Origin: Candidatus Acetothermia bacterium
GTDB lineage: Bacteria > Bipolaricaulota > Bipolaricaulia > Bipolaricaulales > Bipolaricaulaceae
DNA: 9,258 nt
Reading direction: 5' to 3'
NCBI GenBank assembly: GCA_023255835.1
Contig: JAGDVW010000056.1
Coordinates: 5,612-14,869 of the forward strand
Of the stretch, positions 1 through 7,132 are shown piece by piece. Positions within the stretch are counted from its first letter, which is position 1; every line of letters starts with the position of its first letter. A program made the translations under genes and the position numbers. A model generated the notes under the pieces. It was given only the letters and a program-made list of their open reading frames with translations. It searched no databases and was not told the origin of the DNA.

Positions 1-392
1 TCGGTCTCCACGACCTCGATATCCCTTTTCACGTCGAGCTCCCCCATGGGGTGGGCCACATCCTCGGCCTCGAAACAGCGCACCACGTGGAGGATGGCCT
101 CCACATTGCGGATGTCCGCGAGGAATTGGTTCCCTAGGCCCTCGCCGCGGGAAGCCCCTTCCACAAGGCCAGCGATGTCCACCACCTCGATGGTGGTGGG
201 AACTTTTTTCTTTTCGGGGAAAAGGGCGTGGAGGCGGTCGAGCCGGGGATCGGGGACGGGAGCGATGCCCTTTTGCGCTTGGAGGGTGCAAAAAGGATAG
301 GGTTCCACCCGGGCGCCGGCGGCGGTGAGGGCGTTGAAAATGGTGGACTTCCCGGCGTTGGGGAGGCCCACAAGCCCGAAGGTCCGGCTCAC
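1..392 (-). CDS. ychF: Redox-regulated ATPase YchF (Obg-family P-loop NTPase), N-terminal part
   Basis: Cut by the left edge: about 130 of the usual ~360 residues are present. The translation carries the P-loop GLPNAGKS (residues 9-16), the YchF signature YPFCT (32-36) followed by PVPDPRL, the Walker B/G3 motif DIAGL (72-76) and GEGLGNQF (83-90), then HVVRCFE (102-108). The hydrophobic Leu after DIAG, where classical GTPases have a catalytic Gln, is typical of this HAS-NTPase branch. YchF family members prefer ATP over GTP, bind ribosomes and act in stress and translation control. The start is GTG at 392-390, overlapping the sucD stop as GTGA. The minus-strand GGAGGT at 404-399 sits 6 bases upstream and supports this start. 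The helical and TGS domains would lie outside the window. The family call is near certain; the coupling to sucD is inferred from the overlap. Confidence 0.96.
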   Translation of the reverse strand, partial: MSRTFGLVGLPNAGKSTIFNALTAAGARVEPYPFCTLQAQKGIAPVPDPRLDRLHALFPEKKKVPTTIEVVDIAGLVEGASRGEGLGNQFLADIRNVEAILHVVRCFEAEDVAHPMGELDVKRDIEVVET

Positions 393-1258
393 TTGAGGAC
401 CTCCTCCACCAAGGACGCCACCTCCGCAGGGGTGCGGGCCACCGGAACGCCGAGCTTTTCCAAGCGCTGGGCCTTGGCCTGAGCTGTGTCTTCCCCGCCG
501 GTGACGATGGCGCCGGCGTGGCCCATGCGCTTCCCCGGCGGGGCGGAGAAGCCAGCGATATATGCCACGAGCGGCTTTTTCATGTGCTTTTTCGCGTACT
601 CCGCTGCCTCCTCCTCCGCGGCGCCGCCGATCTCGCCCACCATAACCACCGCCTCCGTTTCCGGGTCCTCCTCGAAAAGCGGGAGGAGCTCAACAAAGGT
701 CGTGCCCACGATGGGGTCGCCGCCGATCCCCACCACCGTGGACTGGCCTAGCCCCCGCTGGGAAAGATGGGAGGCGATCTCGTAGGTGAGGGTTCCCGAG
801 CGGGAGACGATCCCCACCGGCCCAGGGGTGAAAGGGTTATGGGGGATGACCCCCACTTTGGCCCTCCCCGGGGAGATGATCCCTGGGCAATTTGGGCCGA
901 TGAGCCGCCCGGGATAGCTTCGCAGGAGATGATAAGTGCGGAGCATGGCATGGAGGGGGATCCCTTCGGTTATGCAGACGATGAGGGGTATTCCAGCGTC
1001 GGCGGCCTCCAAGATGGCCTCGGGGGCGAAGGCCGCCGGCACGAAGATCACGGAGGCCTCGATCTCATGATGTTCACAGGCCTCAAGCACCGTGTCGTAA
1101 ACGGGGATCCCATCGAGGCTTTGCCCGCCTTTGCCGGGGGTGACCCCGGCCACCACCTTCGTGCCGTAGGCCACCATCTGCCGGGTGTGGAAGGAGCCCT
1201 CCGTCCCGGTGATGCCCTGCACCAAAACCCTCGTATGCTCGTGGATGAGGATGGCCAC
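389..1258 (-). CDS. sucD: Succinyl-CoA ligase (ADP/GDP-forming) alpha subunit
   Basis: The gene encodes 289 residues, the same length as E. coli SucD. The alpha subunit binds CoA and carries the phosphohistidine. With the beta subunit SucC it interconverts succinyl-CoA plus NDP plus phosphate with succinate, CoA and NTP in the TCA cycle or in fermentative substrate-level phosphorylation. Visible motifs are the CoA-binding Rossmann start [10 protein letters not shown] (residues 15-24), GPNCPGI (121-127), GEIGG (208-212) and the phosphohistidine loop MGHAGAI with His247. The start is GTG at 1258-1256. There is no convincing Shine-Dalgarno upstream, but a -10-like hexamer lies 7 bases before the start, so the mRNA may be leaderless. 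The stop TGA overlaps the ychF start. The gene normally immediately upstream in sucCD operons, sucC, is absent; coaD lies there instead, so the beta subunit must be encoded elsewhere. A longer NDP-forming acyl-CoA synthetase is unlikely given the length. Confidence 0.97.
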   Translation of the reverse strand: MAILIHEHTRVLVQGITGTEGSFHTRQMVAYGTKVVAGVTPGKGGQSLDGIPVYDTVLEACEHHEIEASVIFVPAAFAPEAILEAADAGIPLIVCITEGIPLHAMLRTYHLLRSYPGRLIGPNCPGIISPGRAKVGVIPHNPFTPGPVGIVSRSGTLTYEIASHLSQRGLGQSTVVGIGGDPIVGTTFVELLPLFEEDPETEAVVMVGEIGGAAEEEAAEYAKKHMKKPLVAYIAGFSAPPGKRMGHAGAIVTGGEDTAQAKAQRLEKLGVPVARTPAEVASLVEEVLK

Positions 1259-1265
1259 GGGGTCA

Positions 1266-1295
1266 AGGATAGGGGAAATCCGCGACTTCGGGCAA
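1266..1295 (-). promoter_or_regulatory. Putative promoter of sucD-ychF
   Basis: On the minus strand a TTGCCC hexamer (1295-1290) is followed after 18 bases by TATCCT (1271-1266). Each matches four of six sigma-70 consensus bases. The -10 ends 7 bases before the sucD GTG, which would put the transcript start at or next to the start codon. This fits the lack of a Shine-Dalgarno there. The prediction rests on weak consensus matches. Confidence 0.4.
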
Positions 1296-1324
1296 GCTTT
1301 TCGGGCTTACACGGGTTTTGGGGC

Positions 1325-1840
1325 CTAAAAGGCTTGGGGATCGAGCTTTTTCCCGAGGGCTTTGAACTTCTCTTCCAAGGCGCGTTCCACGCAGCGCGGG
1401 ACGAATTTGGAGACGTCGCCGCCGTAAAGCTTCACTTCCTTCACGATGGAGGAGGAGAGGAAGGAATATTGGCCGGCGGTCATGAGGAAGACCGTCTCGA
1501 TGTCGCTATCCAGGTCCCGGTTGGTGAGGGCGAGCTGAAACTCGTAATCGAAGTCGGAGGTGGCCCTAAGCCCGCGCACCACCGCCACCGCCCCCACCTT
1601 CTTTGCGCACTCAATGAGGAGGCCGGAATAAGTGATCACTTCCACCCCGCAAATCCCTTCCTCATTGAGGGCCTCTTCCACGAGCCTCTTCCTCTCCTCA
1701 GCGGTGAAAAGCGGGGTTTTCCGGGGGTTTTCCACCACGGCGACAATGAGCTTATCGAAGAGCCTCTTGGCCCGGCGCAGGACATCGATGTGTCCATAAG
1801 TGATGGGGTCGAAGCTCCCCGGATAAAGGGCGATCCTCAC
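1325..1840 (-). CDS. coaD: Phosphopantetheine adenylyltransferase
   Basis: Encodes 171 residues, slightly longer than the usual ~160. It transfers AMP from ATP to 4'-phosphopantetheine, giving dephospho-CoA in the penultimate step of CoA synthesis in the cytosol. The nucleotidyltransferase motif PGSFDPITYGHID spans residues 7-19 with the catalytic His17. Lys41 in NPRKTPLF, the substrate-binding VVRGLRATSDFDYE (87-100) and the second ATP motif FLSSSIVKE (127-135) are intact. The GTG start at 1840-1838 overlaps the TGA stop of the M16 peptidase gene as GTGA. The minus-strand GGAGGT at 1852-1847 is 6 bases upstream. The stop is TAG. The gene looks like the last one of the rpsO-pnp-M16 unit, but no terminator is visible after it. 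Sharing a strand with sucD, whose enzyme uses CoA, may be coincidence. Confidence 0.97.
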   Translation of the reverse strand: MRIALYPGSFDPITYGHIDVLRRAKRLFDKLIVAVVENPRKTPLFTAEERKRLVEEALNEEGICGVEVITYSGLLIECAKKVGAVAVVRGLRATSDFDYEFQLALTNRDLDSDIETVFLMTAGQYSFLSSSIVKEVKLYGGDVSKFVPRCVERALEEKFKALGKKLDPQAF

Positions 1841-3123
1841 ACCTTCACCTCCACCACCCCCTTCAGGGCTTTGCGAATGCGCTCCGCGGAGGGGCCCACC
1901 GCGGCCACCGCGGCTTTTTCCAGGCGCAGGAATTTCTTGGCCAGCTCCTGTACGTCCTCCGGGGTTACCGCGGCGAATCTCCGAAGAACTTCCTCCGAGG
2001 AGATCGGTTTCCGCCCCAAGGAAGCCACTGTCCCCAAGCGCACCATCCGCCCGCTTGGGTCATCCAAATTGAGGAGGAAAGCGTTGGAAAGGCGCTGGAT
2101 GGCCCGCTCCACCTCGTTCTTTGGGAGGGGATGGCGGGACAGATCCGCGATCTCCCGCTGCACCACCTCCATCACCCGCAGGAGGTTTCTCTCCTCGGCC
2201 GCGGCGTAAACGGAGAGGACCCCGGCGTCGGAGAAATAGGCGGTGGCTGAAAAGATGGTGTAGGCTAACCCCAGCTCCTCCCGCACCCGCTGGAAAAGGC
2301 GGGAGCTCACACCCCCTCCCAGGATGGAATTCAAAACTTCCAAAGCGTAGCGTTCCGGGGCGGAGGCGGGTACCGTGGGAAAACCCAAAGCCACATGCAC
2401 CTGCTGGATCCCCTTTTCCGCCAAAGCTAACCCCGAGCCGGGGACCGGCGGAGTTCGGGGATTATCGGAATCCCCTTTTCCCTTTTCGGTGAATCTCTGG
2501 GCCAGGGCAAAAAAATCCTGCGGTTCCACACCACCACAGGCCACAAGGATCATCCTTTTGGAGTGATAATGCTCCTCGAAGAAGGCCCAAAGATCGGGAA
2601 GCTCGATGCGGGAGACGGAGTCCAGCCGGCCGATGACCGGTTTTCCCAAAGGATGGCCCCCAGACCAAAGCGTCTCCCCAAGGAGCCGGAAGGCCACATC
2701 CTCCGGATCGTCCTCGGCTGTGCGGATCTCTTCGGAGATCACCACCCGCTCCCTCGGCAGATCCTCGGGGGAGAAGCGGGGCATGGTCACAAGCTCTTGC
2801 AAAATTTCCAGGGCTTCTGGGACGTGAGTGCTGAGGACTTCCGTGTAGTAGAAGGTGTATTCGGCGGTGGTGGCGGCATTGAGGTGGCCGCCCAAAGCGT
2901 CGATGCTCTGAGCCAATTCCAGGGCGGAACGCCGCTTGGTCCCTTTGAAGGTCATGTGCTCGACGAAGTGGGCCAAGCCCTCTTTTCCCGGCGGGTCCTC
3001 CCGGCTCCCCGCCTTGATCCAAAGGCCCAGGGCCACGCCCCGAAAGCCCGGCATGGGCTCGACCAAAATTTGTAAGCCCGAAGGAGTGGTGGCGGAAAAG
3101 CACCCGGGGTAAAGCTCGATCAT
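1837..3123 (-). CDS. M16 family zinc metallopeptidase (processing-peptidase-like)
   Basis: Encodes 428 residues, the normal size for the short single-gene M16B peptidases that work as dimers. The inverted zinc motif HFVEH is at residues 52-56 (His52, Glu55 as base, His56). Glu132 in the EEIR segment lies 76 residues on and fits the third zinc ligand. The C-terminal half has the conserved GGGVSSRLFQRVREELGLAY block (269-288) with the Arg and Tyr used for substrate contact, so this copy should be catalytically active. No signal peptide is evident; it is predicted cytoplasmic. Substrate is unknown. Bacterial relatives such as Bacillus MlpA (YmxG) lie just downstream of pnp, as here. The ATG start overlaps the pnp TGA as ATGA, and there is little Shine-Dalgarno sequence, so translation probably depends on reinitiation after pnp. 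Confidence 0.94.
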   Translation of the reverse strand: MIELYPGCFSATTPSGLQILVEPMPGFRGVALGLWIKAGSREDPPGKEGLAHFVEHMTFKGTKRRSALELAQSIDALGGHLNAATTAEYTFYYTEVLSTHVPEALEILQELVTMPRFSPEDLPRERVVISEEIRTAEDDPEDVAFRLLGETLWSGGHPLGKPVIGRLDSVSRIELPDLWAFFEEHYHSKRMILVACGGVEPQDFFALAQRFTEKGKGDSDNPRTPPVPGSGLALAEKGIQQVHVALGFPTVPASAPERYALEVLNSILGGGVSSRLFQRVREELGLAYTIFSATAYFSDAGVLSVYAAAEERNLLRVMEVVQREIADLSRHPLPKNEVERAIQRLSNAFLLNLDDPSGRMVRLGTVASLGRKPISSEEVLRRFAAVTPEDVQELAKKFLRLEKAAVAAVGPSAERIRKALKGVVEVKV

Positions 3124-5465
3124 TGCTTGGAATCCAGGCGTATCGCGCCCTTTGGGACCACCCGGCGTAGTTTGTACCGGCCTTCCTCATCGATCTCCAC
3201 GATCTCCACCAATATCTTGTCGCCTTTTTTGGCGACCTTGGCCGGCTCCTCGTTGGTGCCCAGGCGCGAGCGGTGCACCAAACCCCGCACCCCTGGCGCG
3301 ATCTCCACGAATATCCCGTAATCCACGACGTTGGTGACCCTTCCGGGGACGATATCCCCCACCTTCAGGGTCGGCTTTTCCTGCACGAGTTTGAACCGCG
3401 GGCGGCCGAGCTCGTCGGTCCCCACCACCTCCACCGTGACCTCGTCGCCCACCTTCACCACGTCCTCAACCTTTTTCACATAACCTTCGCCAAGTTGAGA
3501 GATGTGGATCAGTCCGTCCACGCCGGGGCGGATCTCCACGATGGCCCCAAACGGGACGATCCTGGTCACCCGGCCGCGGAAGGTCATCCCCACCTCGATC
3601 TCCTCGGTGAGCTCCTCGATCATTTCTTTGGCCCTCTGCACCCCAGCTTGCCCTTCGCCCACGATCTTCACGGTGCCATCGTCCTCAATCTCGATTTGGG
3701 TCTTCGTTTCATCTTGGATCTTGCGGATCGTCCGGCCGCCTGGACCGATGACGATCCCGATTTTTTCAGGATTGATCTTGATTACGTCGAGGTAAGGGGC
3801 GTAAGGGGAGAGGGCCGGCCGCGGCGCGGGCAAGGCTTTCTCCATGAGATCGAGGATGTACATACGGGCCGCGCGGGCTTGGGCCAAGGCCTCCCGCATG
3901 AGTTCGGGGGTGAGCCCGCCCGTTTTCACGTCCAGCTGGAAGGCCGTTACCCCTTTTCTCGTCCCGGCCACCTTGAAGTCCATATCCCCAAAGTGGTCCT
4001 CAAGCCCGATGATGTCCGTGAGGATCCGGTACCTCCCCGTGGTGGGGTCGGTGACGAGGCCCATGGCCACCCCGGCCACGTGGGCTTTTAAGGGCACCCC
4101 AGCATCCATCATCGCCAAACAGCCCGAGCAGACCGAGGCCATGGAGGAAGAACCGTTGGATTCAAGGATCTCCGAGACCACCCGGATGATGTAGGGGAAT
4201 TCCTCCTCGGAGGGGATCACCGCGGAAAGGGCGTTCTCCGCGAGCTTCCCGTGGCCGATCTCCCGGCGGGAGGGCGCGCCGATCCGGCCCGCTTCTCCCG
4301 TGCAGAAGGGCGGAAAATTGTAGTGGAACATGAAGCGCTTGAGACCCTCCTCCATCATGAGGTCGATGATCTGCGCGTCCTTTCTGGTGGCCCCGAGGGT
4401 ACAGGTCCCCAAGGACTGGGTCTCCCCGCGGGTGAAGAGGGCCGAGCCGTGCACGCGGGGAAGGAGCCCCACCTGAATGGAGATGGGCCGGATCTCTTCG
4501 GGGCGCCTTCCGTCCATGCGCTCCCCAAGCTCCAGAATGGACCAGCGCACGTATTCCCGGTAAACATCGTCGAAGAGGGCCTTGGCCAAAGCCTTTATCC
4601 TCTCCTGGTCCGCTTCGGGATAGCCCTGAGCCACAGCAGAAGAGGCCTCCTCGGCCAAGGCCTCGGCCATCTCGTCCCGGGCCTTCTTCCCCGGGGCGCG
4701 CTTGAGCTCATGGAGCCGGTCCCAAACGTAAGCCTTCACCTTCTCCCGCACCTCCGCTTCCAGGGGATCGGGCGGGGGAACCTCCTTTTTCCTCACGGGA
4801 ACGAGGCGGACGAGCTCCTCTTGGAGGGCGATCAATTTCTGGATCTCCCCGTGGGCCAGGGAGATGGCCCGCACCACATCCTCCTCGTCCACCTCCTTCA
4901 TCAGGCCCTCCACCATGGTCACCGTCTCCTTGGTCCCGGCCACGACGATGTCCATGAACCCCGTTTCCCGATCGTGATCGGAAGGGTGGAGGATGAATTG
5001 CCCGTCTTTCAGGCCCACCCGGACCCCGGCCACCGGGCCCAAAAAGGGCGCGGGTGAAAGCATGAGGGCCGCAGAAGCCCCCAAAAGCCCGACCACATCG
5101 GGTGGAGCGTCCTTCTCCGCAGAGAGCACGGTGGCCACCACGTGGACCTCCTCCTTATAGCCCTTGGGGAAGAGGGGGCGGATGGGTCGGTCGATGAGGC
5201 GGGCGGCGAGGATGGCCTCGTCAGAAGGCTTCCCCTCCCGTTTGAAGAACCCGCCGGGAATTTTCCCGCCGGCGTAGAACCTCTCCTCGAAATCCACGCG
5301 GAGCGGGAAGTAACCGGGGTCCTGTTGGAGGGGCTGGCAGACCACGGTGACCAGGACCATGGTGTCGCCCCAGGTGACCAAGACCGCGGCGCTGGCCTGG
5401 CGCGCCAGCCCGCCCGTCTCCAGTTTTACGATTTTTCCGCCGACCTCGGTTTGCACTTCCGGCAT
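3120..5465 (-). CDS. pnp: Polynucleotide phosphorylase with two C-terminal S1 domains
   Basis: Encodes 781 residues, against about 700-710 for typical PNPases. The enzyme degrades RNA 3' to 5' with phosphate, and can also add tails, as a trimer. Order of parts: first RNase PH-like domain (roughly 5-215) with the RNA-contacting FFKREGKPS loop (73-81); helical linker (about 235-310); second RNase PH domain with ESNGSSSMAS (435-444) and DHFGDMDFK (490-498), which supply the phosphate site and the metal-binding Asp490 and Asp496; KH domain with GPGG (574-577); S1 domain (about 626-695). A second complete S1 domain (about 701-770) accounts for the extra length. ATG start, with GAGGG at 5477-5473 seven bases upstream. 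Only one base separates it from the rpsO stop, so the separate leader and promoter seen between these genes in E. coli are missing. The catalytic core looks complete. Confidence 0.98.
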   Translation of the reverse strand: MPEVQTEVGGKIVKLETGGLARQASAAVLVTWGDTMVLVTVVCQPLQQDPGYFPLRVDFEERFYAGGKIPGGFFKREGKPSDEAILAARLIDRPIRPLFPKGYKEEVHVVATVLSAEKDAPPDVVGLLGASAALMLSPAPFLGPVAGVRVGLKDGQFILHPSDHDRETGFMDIVVAGTKETVTMVEGLMKEVDEEDVVRAISLAHGEIQKLIALQEELVRLVPVRKKEVPPPDPLEAEVREKVKAYVWDRLHELKRAPGKKARDEMAEALAEEASSAVAQGYPEADQERIKALAKALFDDVYREYVRWSILELGERMDGRRPEEIRPISIQVGLLPRVHGSALFTRGETQSLGTCTLGATRKDAQIIDLMMEEGLKRFMFHYNFPPFCTGEAGRIGAPSRREIGHGKLAENALSAVIPSEEEFPYIIRVVSEILESNGSSSMASVCSGCLAMMDAGVPLKAHVAGVAMGLVTDPTTGRYRILTDIIGLEDHFGDMDFKVAGTRKGVTAFQLDVKTGGLTPELMREALAQARAARMYILDLMEKALPAPRPALSPYAPYLDVIKINPEKIGIVIGPGGRTIRKIQDETKTQIEIEDDGTVKIVGEGQAGVQRAKEMIEELTEEIEVGMTFRGRVTRIVPFGAIVEIRPGVDGLIHISQLGEGYVKKVEDVVKVGDEVTVEVVGTDELGRPRFKLVQEKPTLKVGDIVPGRVTNVVDYGIFVEIAPGVRGLVHRSRLGTNEEPAKVAKKGDKILVEIVEIDEEGRYKLRRVVPKGAIRLDSKQ

Positions 5466-5466
5466 T

Positions 5467-5739
5467 TCAGATCCCTCGGAGATTCAAGGTCTCCACAAGG
5501 CGGCGGTAGCGGGCCGGGTCCTTCTTTTGAAGGTACCGCAAAAGGCGGCGCCGCCGGCCCACCAAGATGTACAAACCCCGCCGAGAATGAAAGTCCTTCT
5601 TGTGGACCTTGAGGTGCTCGGTGAGCCTCTCGATCCGGGCCGTGAGCAAAGCCACTTGAACCTCCACCGATCCTGTATCGTTGGGATCCTGGGCGAATTT
5701 GGCCACGATCCTCTGCTTCTCTTCCTTGGAAAGCGCCAC
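5467..5739 (-). CDS. rpsO: 30S ribosomal protein S15
   Basis: Encodes 90 residues, matching the family length of 88-90. S15 binds 16S rRNA at the helix 20/21/22 junction early in assembly of the 30S platform. The hallmark stretches [35 protein letters not shown] and ARYRRLVE are all present. I chose the GTG at 5739-5737 because it gives the family N-terminus (MALSKEEK). It is also preceded, 4 bases away, by GGGGTGA (minus strand 5750-5744). An in-frame ATG at 5787 would add 16 residues unknown in the family and would swallow that ribosome binding site. The stop is TGA, one base before pnp. A strong hairpin precedes the binding site and may serve autoregulation, which is common for this gene. 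Confidence 0.98.
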   Translation of the reverse strand: MALSKEEKQRIVAKFAQDPNDTGSVEVQVALLTARIERLTEHLKVHKKDFHSRRGLYILVGRRRRLLRYLQKKDPARYRRLVETLNLRGI

Positions 5740-5745
5740 GTTCTC

Positions 5746-5782
5746 ACCCCCAATCGCCCCCTCCCCGGCGCAAGGAAGGGGG
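5746..5782 (-). promoter_or_regulatory. rpsO leader hairpin with alternative pairing to the ribosome binding site
   Basis: In minus-strand RNA, CCCCCUUCC (5782-5774) can pair with GGGGAGGGG bases at 5765-5757 to form a 9-bp stem containing one G-U pair and an 8-base loop. The same C-run with its preceding A (5783-5778) could instead pair with GGGGGU at 5751-5746, the core of the rpsO ribosome binding site. The two folds exclude each other. No U-run follows, so it is not an intrinsic terminator. Ribosomal protein S15 represses its own mRNA through leader structures in several bacteria, so an autoregulatory role is a reasonable inference. No fold energy was computed. Confidence 0.45.
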
Positions 5783-5790
5783 TTCAAATT

Positions 5791-7077
5791 TCAGCGAAAC
5801 TTCTTGGCCAGCTCCCGACAACGGGCGAGCACCTCCTCCTCATCCAGGGTCTGAAGCTCCCCCGCAAGGAGGAGGAAGCGGCCGTCCACGAACACGGAAT
5901 CCACCTCCGAGCCTTTGGCGGCGTACACCAAGTTCGCCAAAAGATCATGGTCGGGAAAAAGATGTGCCTGATCCAATCTGATCATGACGCCATCAGCTCG
6001 CCGGCCGGGCTCAATTGTACCTAAATCCTTTCCCCAGCCAAGGGCCACAGCGCCTCGCCAGGTGGCCAAACCCAGGGCCTCCGGCGCGGAAAGGGCCTGG
6101 GGATCCCCGGTCTTCACCTTGGCCAAAAGGGCGGCAAGCCTCATCTCCTCCACCATGTTCAAATCCCCGGCGGAGCCCGCACCGTCGGTGCCAAGGCACA
6201 CGTTCACCCCGCCTTTCAGCATCTCCACCACCGGGGCGATCCCGCAGGCGAGCTTCAGGTTCGAGGTGGGGCAGTGGGCGACGTGGACCCCGTGGGCGGC
6301 GAGGATCTCGATGTCCTTCTCCGAAAGATGCACTCCATGGGCAGCAAGGGTGGGAACGCCGAAGACCCCGAGCTCCTCCAGCCACTCCACCGGCGACCGG
6401 CCGGTTTGGGCCTGGAACCTCTCCACCTCCTCCTTCGTCTCCGCAAGATGGGTGTGAATGGGGATGCGCAGCTCCTTGGCCAGGCCCACCGCTTTCTTCC
6501 ACACCTCCGGGCCGCAGGTGTAGGGGGCATGAGGGGAGAGAGCTGTGCGGATACGGCCTTCCGCCTTTCCCTCCCATTCCCGGGCGAAGGCTTCGGCCTT
6601 TTTAAGCTCGGGCTCGATCCGCTCCGGGGTGGGAGCGATGATCCCGTAGGAGAGGAGGGCCCGCACCCCCGCTTTTTCCACGGCCTCGGCCACCTCCTCC
6701 ATGAAGAAGTACATGTCGGCGAAGGCCGTGGTCCCCGCGCGGATCATCTCCACAAGGCCCAGGAGGGAAAACCAGTGCACGATCTCCCCGGTGAGCCTTT
6801 TTTCCCGGGGCCAGACCTCTTTTTCCAGCCAGTCCATGAGGGGCCGGTCCTGGGCTAGGCCGCGGAAGAGGGTCATGGCCAAATGGGTGTGGGCGTTCAC
6901 CAGCCCCGGGATGAGGAGCTTTCCCTCCCCCTCCACGATCCTATCGAATGGGCCGGAAACCTCTTCCCCCACGGCGACCGCCGCGAACCGCCGCCCCTCG
7001 ATCACCACGTCGGCCTTGGGGATCACCCCCGTTTCCGGCCGGGGAATGACCGCGACCCCGCGGATGAGGATCCGCAT
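5791..7077 (-). CDS. mtaD: 5-methylthioadenosine/S-adenosylhomocysteine deaminase (amidohydrolase)
   Basis: Encodes 428 residues, typical for the MtaD/SsnA/TrzN-type amidohydrolases. These deaminate S-adenosylhomocysteine, methylthioadenosine and often adenosine to the inosine forms, a way to clear products of SAM-dependent reactions. The metal-binding NAHTHLAMTLFRG lies at residues 61-73 (His63, His65). HTHLAET (208-214) provides His210 and Glu213, AAHGVHLS (245-252) provides His247, then HCPTSN (268-273) and the metal ligand Asp298 in LGTDGAGS. The ATG at 7077 begins the usual short beta-strand (MRILIRG). An upstream in-frame start at 7284 would add 69 unrelated residues lying over yraN and is rejected. 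A -10-like TATACT lies 9 bases upstream, with only a weak AAGG as binding site. The substrate is uncertain, since this family also includes other aminohydrolases. It lies 51 bases ahead of rpsO on the same strand. Confidence 0.9.
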   Translation of the reverse strand: MRILIRGVAVIPRPETGVIPKADVVIEGRRFAAVAVGEEVSGPFDRIVEGEGKLLIPGLVNAHTHLAMTLFRGLAQDRPLMDWLEKEVWPREKRLTGEIVHWFSLLGLVEMIRAGTTAFADMYFFMEEVAEAVEKAGVRALLSYGIIAPTPERIEPELKKAEAFAREWEGKAEGRIRTALSPHAPYTCGPEVWKKAVGLAKELRIPIHTHLAETKEEVERFQAQTGRSPVEWLEELGVFGVPTLAAHGVHLSEKDIEILAAHGVHVAHCPTSNLKLACGIAPVVEMLKGGVNVCLGTDGAGSAGDLNMVEEMRLAALLAKVKTGDPQALSAPEALGLATWRGAVALGWGKDLGTIEPGRRADGVMIRLDQAHLFPDHDLLANLVYAAKGSEVDSVFVDGRFLLLAGELQTLDEEEVLARCRELAKKFR

Positions 7078-7086
7078 GACCTTCGC

Positions 7087-7117
7087 AGTATACGCGCAAG
7101 GCTCCATTCCCGGCCAA
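7087..7117 (-). promoter_or_regulatory. Putative promoter of mtaD
   Basis: On the minus strand TTGGCC (7117-7112) precedes TATACT (7092-7087) with a 19-base spacer. The -10 matches five of six consensus bases; the -35 matches four and the spacer is a little long. The -10 ends 9 bases before the ATG, predicting a leader of about 2 bases. It lies inside the 61-base divergent region shared with yraN. Confidence 0.5.
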
Positions 7118-7126
7118 CTGGGCGGG

Positions 7127-7132
7127 TAAGAT
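7127..7132 (+). promoter_or_regulatory. Putative -10 element of yraN-comM
   Basis: TAAGAT fits the TANNNT -10 pattern and ends exactly 6 bases before the yraN GTG, placing the predicted transcript start on the first base of the start codon. No recognisable -35 is present at the right distance. A competing candidate is TATACG at 7089-7094, which would give a leader of roughly 38 bases. Confidence 0.35.

Noticed and set aside
1259..1324. A terminator between coaD and sucD
   Set aside because: Only a 4-bp AAGC/GCTT stem is visible and no T-run follows, so there is no support for an intrinsic terminator.
767..2209. A 480-codon plus-strand frame over sucD, coaD and the M16 gene
   Set aside because: It runs antisense through three well-supported genes and the gap, and its product has low-complexity shadow composition and no domain I can recognise.
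3273..5057. Long plus-strand frames opposite pnp (3273-4091 and 4251-5057)
   Set aside because: They are antisense shadows of conserved PNPase domains, with His/Gly/Leu-rich composition.
5746..5766. G-quadruplex on the minus strand in the rpsO leader
   Set aside because: Only three G-runs of three or more are present, so a normal three-tier quadruplex cannot form from this stretch.
5757..5782. The rpsO-upstream hairpin as an intrinsic terminator of mtaD
   Set aside because: No U-run follows the stem, and the sequence after it is the rpsO ribosome binding site.
5740..5787. Upstream ATG for rpsO at 5787
   Set aside because: It would add 16 residues absent from S15 and translate through the hairpin and ribosome binding site. 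The GTG at 5739 gives the expected length.
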